Source of the DNA: Bacteroidota bacterium
GTDB taxonomy: Bacteria; Bacteroidota; Bacteroidia; Bacteroidales; UBA1402
Direction of reading: 5' to 3'
DNA length: 5,896 bases
Assembly (NCBI GenBank): GCA_030706285.1
Contig: JAUZOU010000197.1
Coordinates: forward strand, 1 to 5,896
Position 1 is the stretch's first letter; each line of letters opens with the position of its first letter. A model generated the notes under the pieces. That model did not search any database. It was given only the letters and a program-made list of their open reading frames with translations, and was not told the DNA's origin. The position numbers and the translations under genes were made by a program. Positions 5,387 to 5,896 of this stretch are shown in pieces.

Positions 5387-5896
5387 TTAAGCTTCTTCTT
5401 CTGTGGGTAAATCAGCCAATTCGCCGCTTTGAACCACGCTCTGTTTCCGTAACGGGTTCTTGTTCATCAAAGCATGGCGTTGTCTGTTTCTGAAAATATC
5501 GCAGCCCATATAATAGGCTTCTCTGAAAGATGTTTCATCAGCTACATTCTGACCGGCTATATCAAAAGCGGTTCCGTGAGCCGGTGAAGTTCGCACAATG
5601 GATAGACCGGCTGTAAAATTGACGCCTCTTCCCATACTTAGAATTTTAAACGGAATCAATCCTTGATCGTGATACATGGCCAGAATACCATCGAACTTAT
5701 TGTATTCTCCGGAGCCAAACAGGCCGTCGGCAGGTATAGGTCCAAAGCAGCAAATATGCTGTTCCTGAGCTTTTTTGACGGCTTCAGCCACAATCTCCTG
5801 ATCTTCATTTCCGATGACTCCTTTATCTCCCGCATGAGGGTTCATTCCAAGCACCGCTATCCGTGGCCGTTGAATATTGAAATCGATCATGAGCGA
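5387..5896 (-). CDS. pdxA: 4-hydroxythreonine-4-phosphate dehydrogenase PdxA (partial)
   Basis: PdxA oxidises 4-phosphohydroxy-L-threonine with NAD(P) in the DXP-dependent pyridoxal phosphate pathway. Only the C-terminal 169 residues are here; the frame continues past the right edge, and the ATG at 5888-5890 is internal. Numbering from that Met, the fragment shows GMNPHAGDKG (15-24), GPIPADGLF (50-58), YHDQGL (73-78), GVNFTAGLSIVRTSP (89-103) and HGTAFD (105-110). H19 and H74 correspond to the E. coli metal ligands His211 and His266, and K82, N91 and R100 to the substrate-binding Lys274, Asn283 and Arg292, all in matching spacing, so this half of the active site is intact. About 30 residues extend beyond the end of E. 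coli PdxA, closing with EEEA. It is the first visible gene of the minus-strand cluster. Confidence 0.95.
   Translation of the reverse strand, partial: SLMIDFNIQRPRIAVLGMNPHAGDKGVIGNEDQEIVAEAVKKAQEQHICCFGPIPADGLFGSGEYNKFDGILAMYHDQGLIPFKILSMGRGVNFTAGLSIVRTSPAHGTAFDIAGQNVADETSFREAYYMGCDIFRNRQRHALMNKNPLRKQSVVQSGELADLPTEEEA

Overview
The window looks like a chromosomal housekeeping segment of a Bacteroidota bacterium, most likely of the order Bacteroidales. The evidence is a GldD-type lipoprotein, an SSB ending in DDLPF, a receiver-less sigma-54 activator next to an LptE-like lipoprotein, a Bacteroidota-type N-terminal/TPR protein, a SecG with a long Ala/Gln-rich tail, and starts with no convincing Shine-Dalgarno sequences. 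No mobile element, CRISPR array, tRNA or rRNA was seen. Genus cannot be read from the sequence.

The left half is a plus-strand cluster: a possible 3' end of an upstream gene (1-51), then ssb, gldD and an Sfp-type phosphopantetheinyl transferase. Spacing is very tight: 4 nt between ssb and gldD, and a 4-nt ATGA overlap between gldD and the transferase. This matches the ssb-gldE-gldD-transferase order I recall from Bacteroidota, except that gldE is missing here.

The right half is a minus-strand cluster, read from the right edge leftwards: pdxA (5' end outside the window), a sigma-54 enhancer-binding protein, lptE, a two-domain TPR protein and secG. The gaps are 13, 8, 1 and 3 nt, so it is almost certainly one transcript. 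An intrinsic terminator sits about 40 nt after secG. The cluster combines vitamin B6 synthesis, a transcription activator, LPS delivery to the outer membrane and a Sec translocon subunit, suggesting an envelope-biogenesis theme with pdxA as a passenger.

The two clusters converge on a 401-nt intergenic stretch (1787-2187). It has no credible gene but is unusually rich in inverted repeats from 1853 to 2086, including a perfect 11-bp repeat with a 36-nt loop and a competing alternative stem. G-U pairs favour the plus strand, so it may be a structured 3' UTR or small RNA. It resembles no RNA family I can name and is the part of the window most worth testing. The rest is well-explained core genome.
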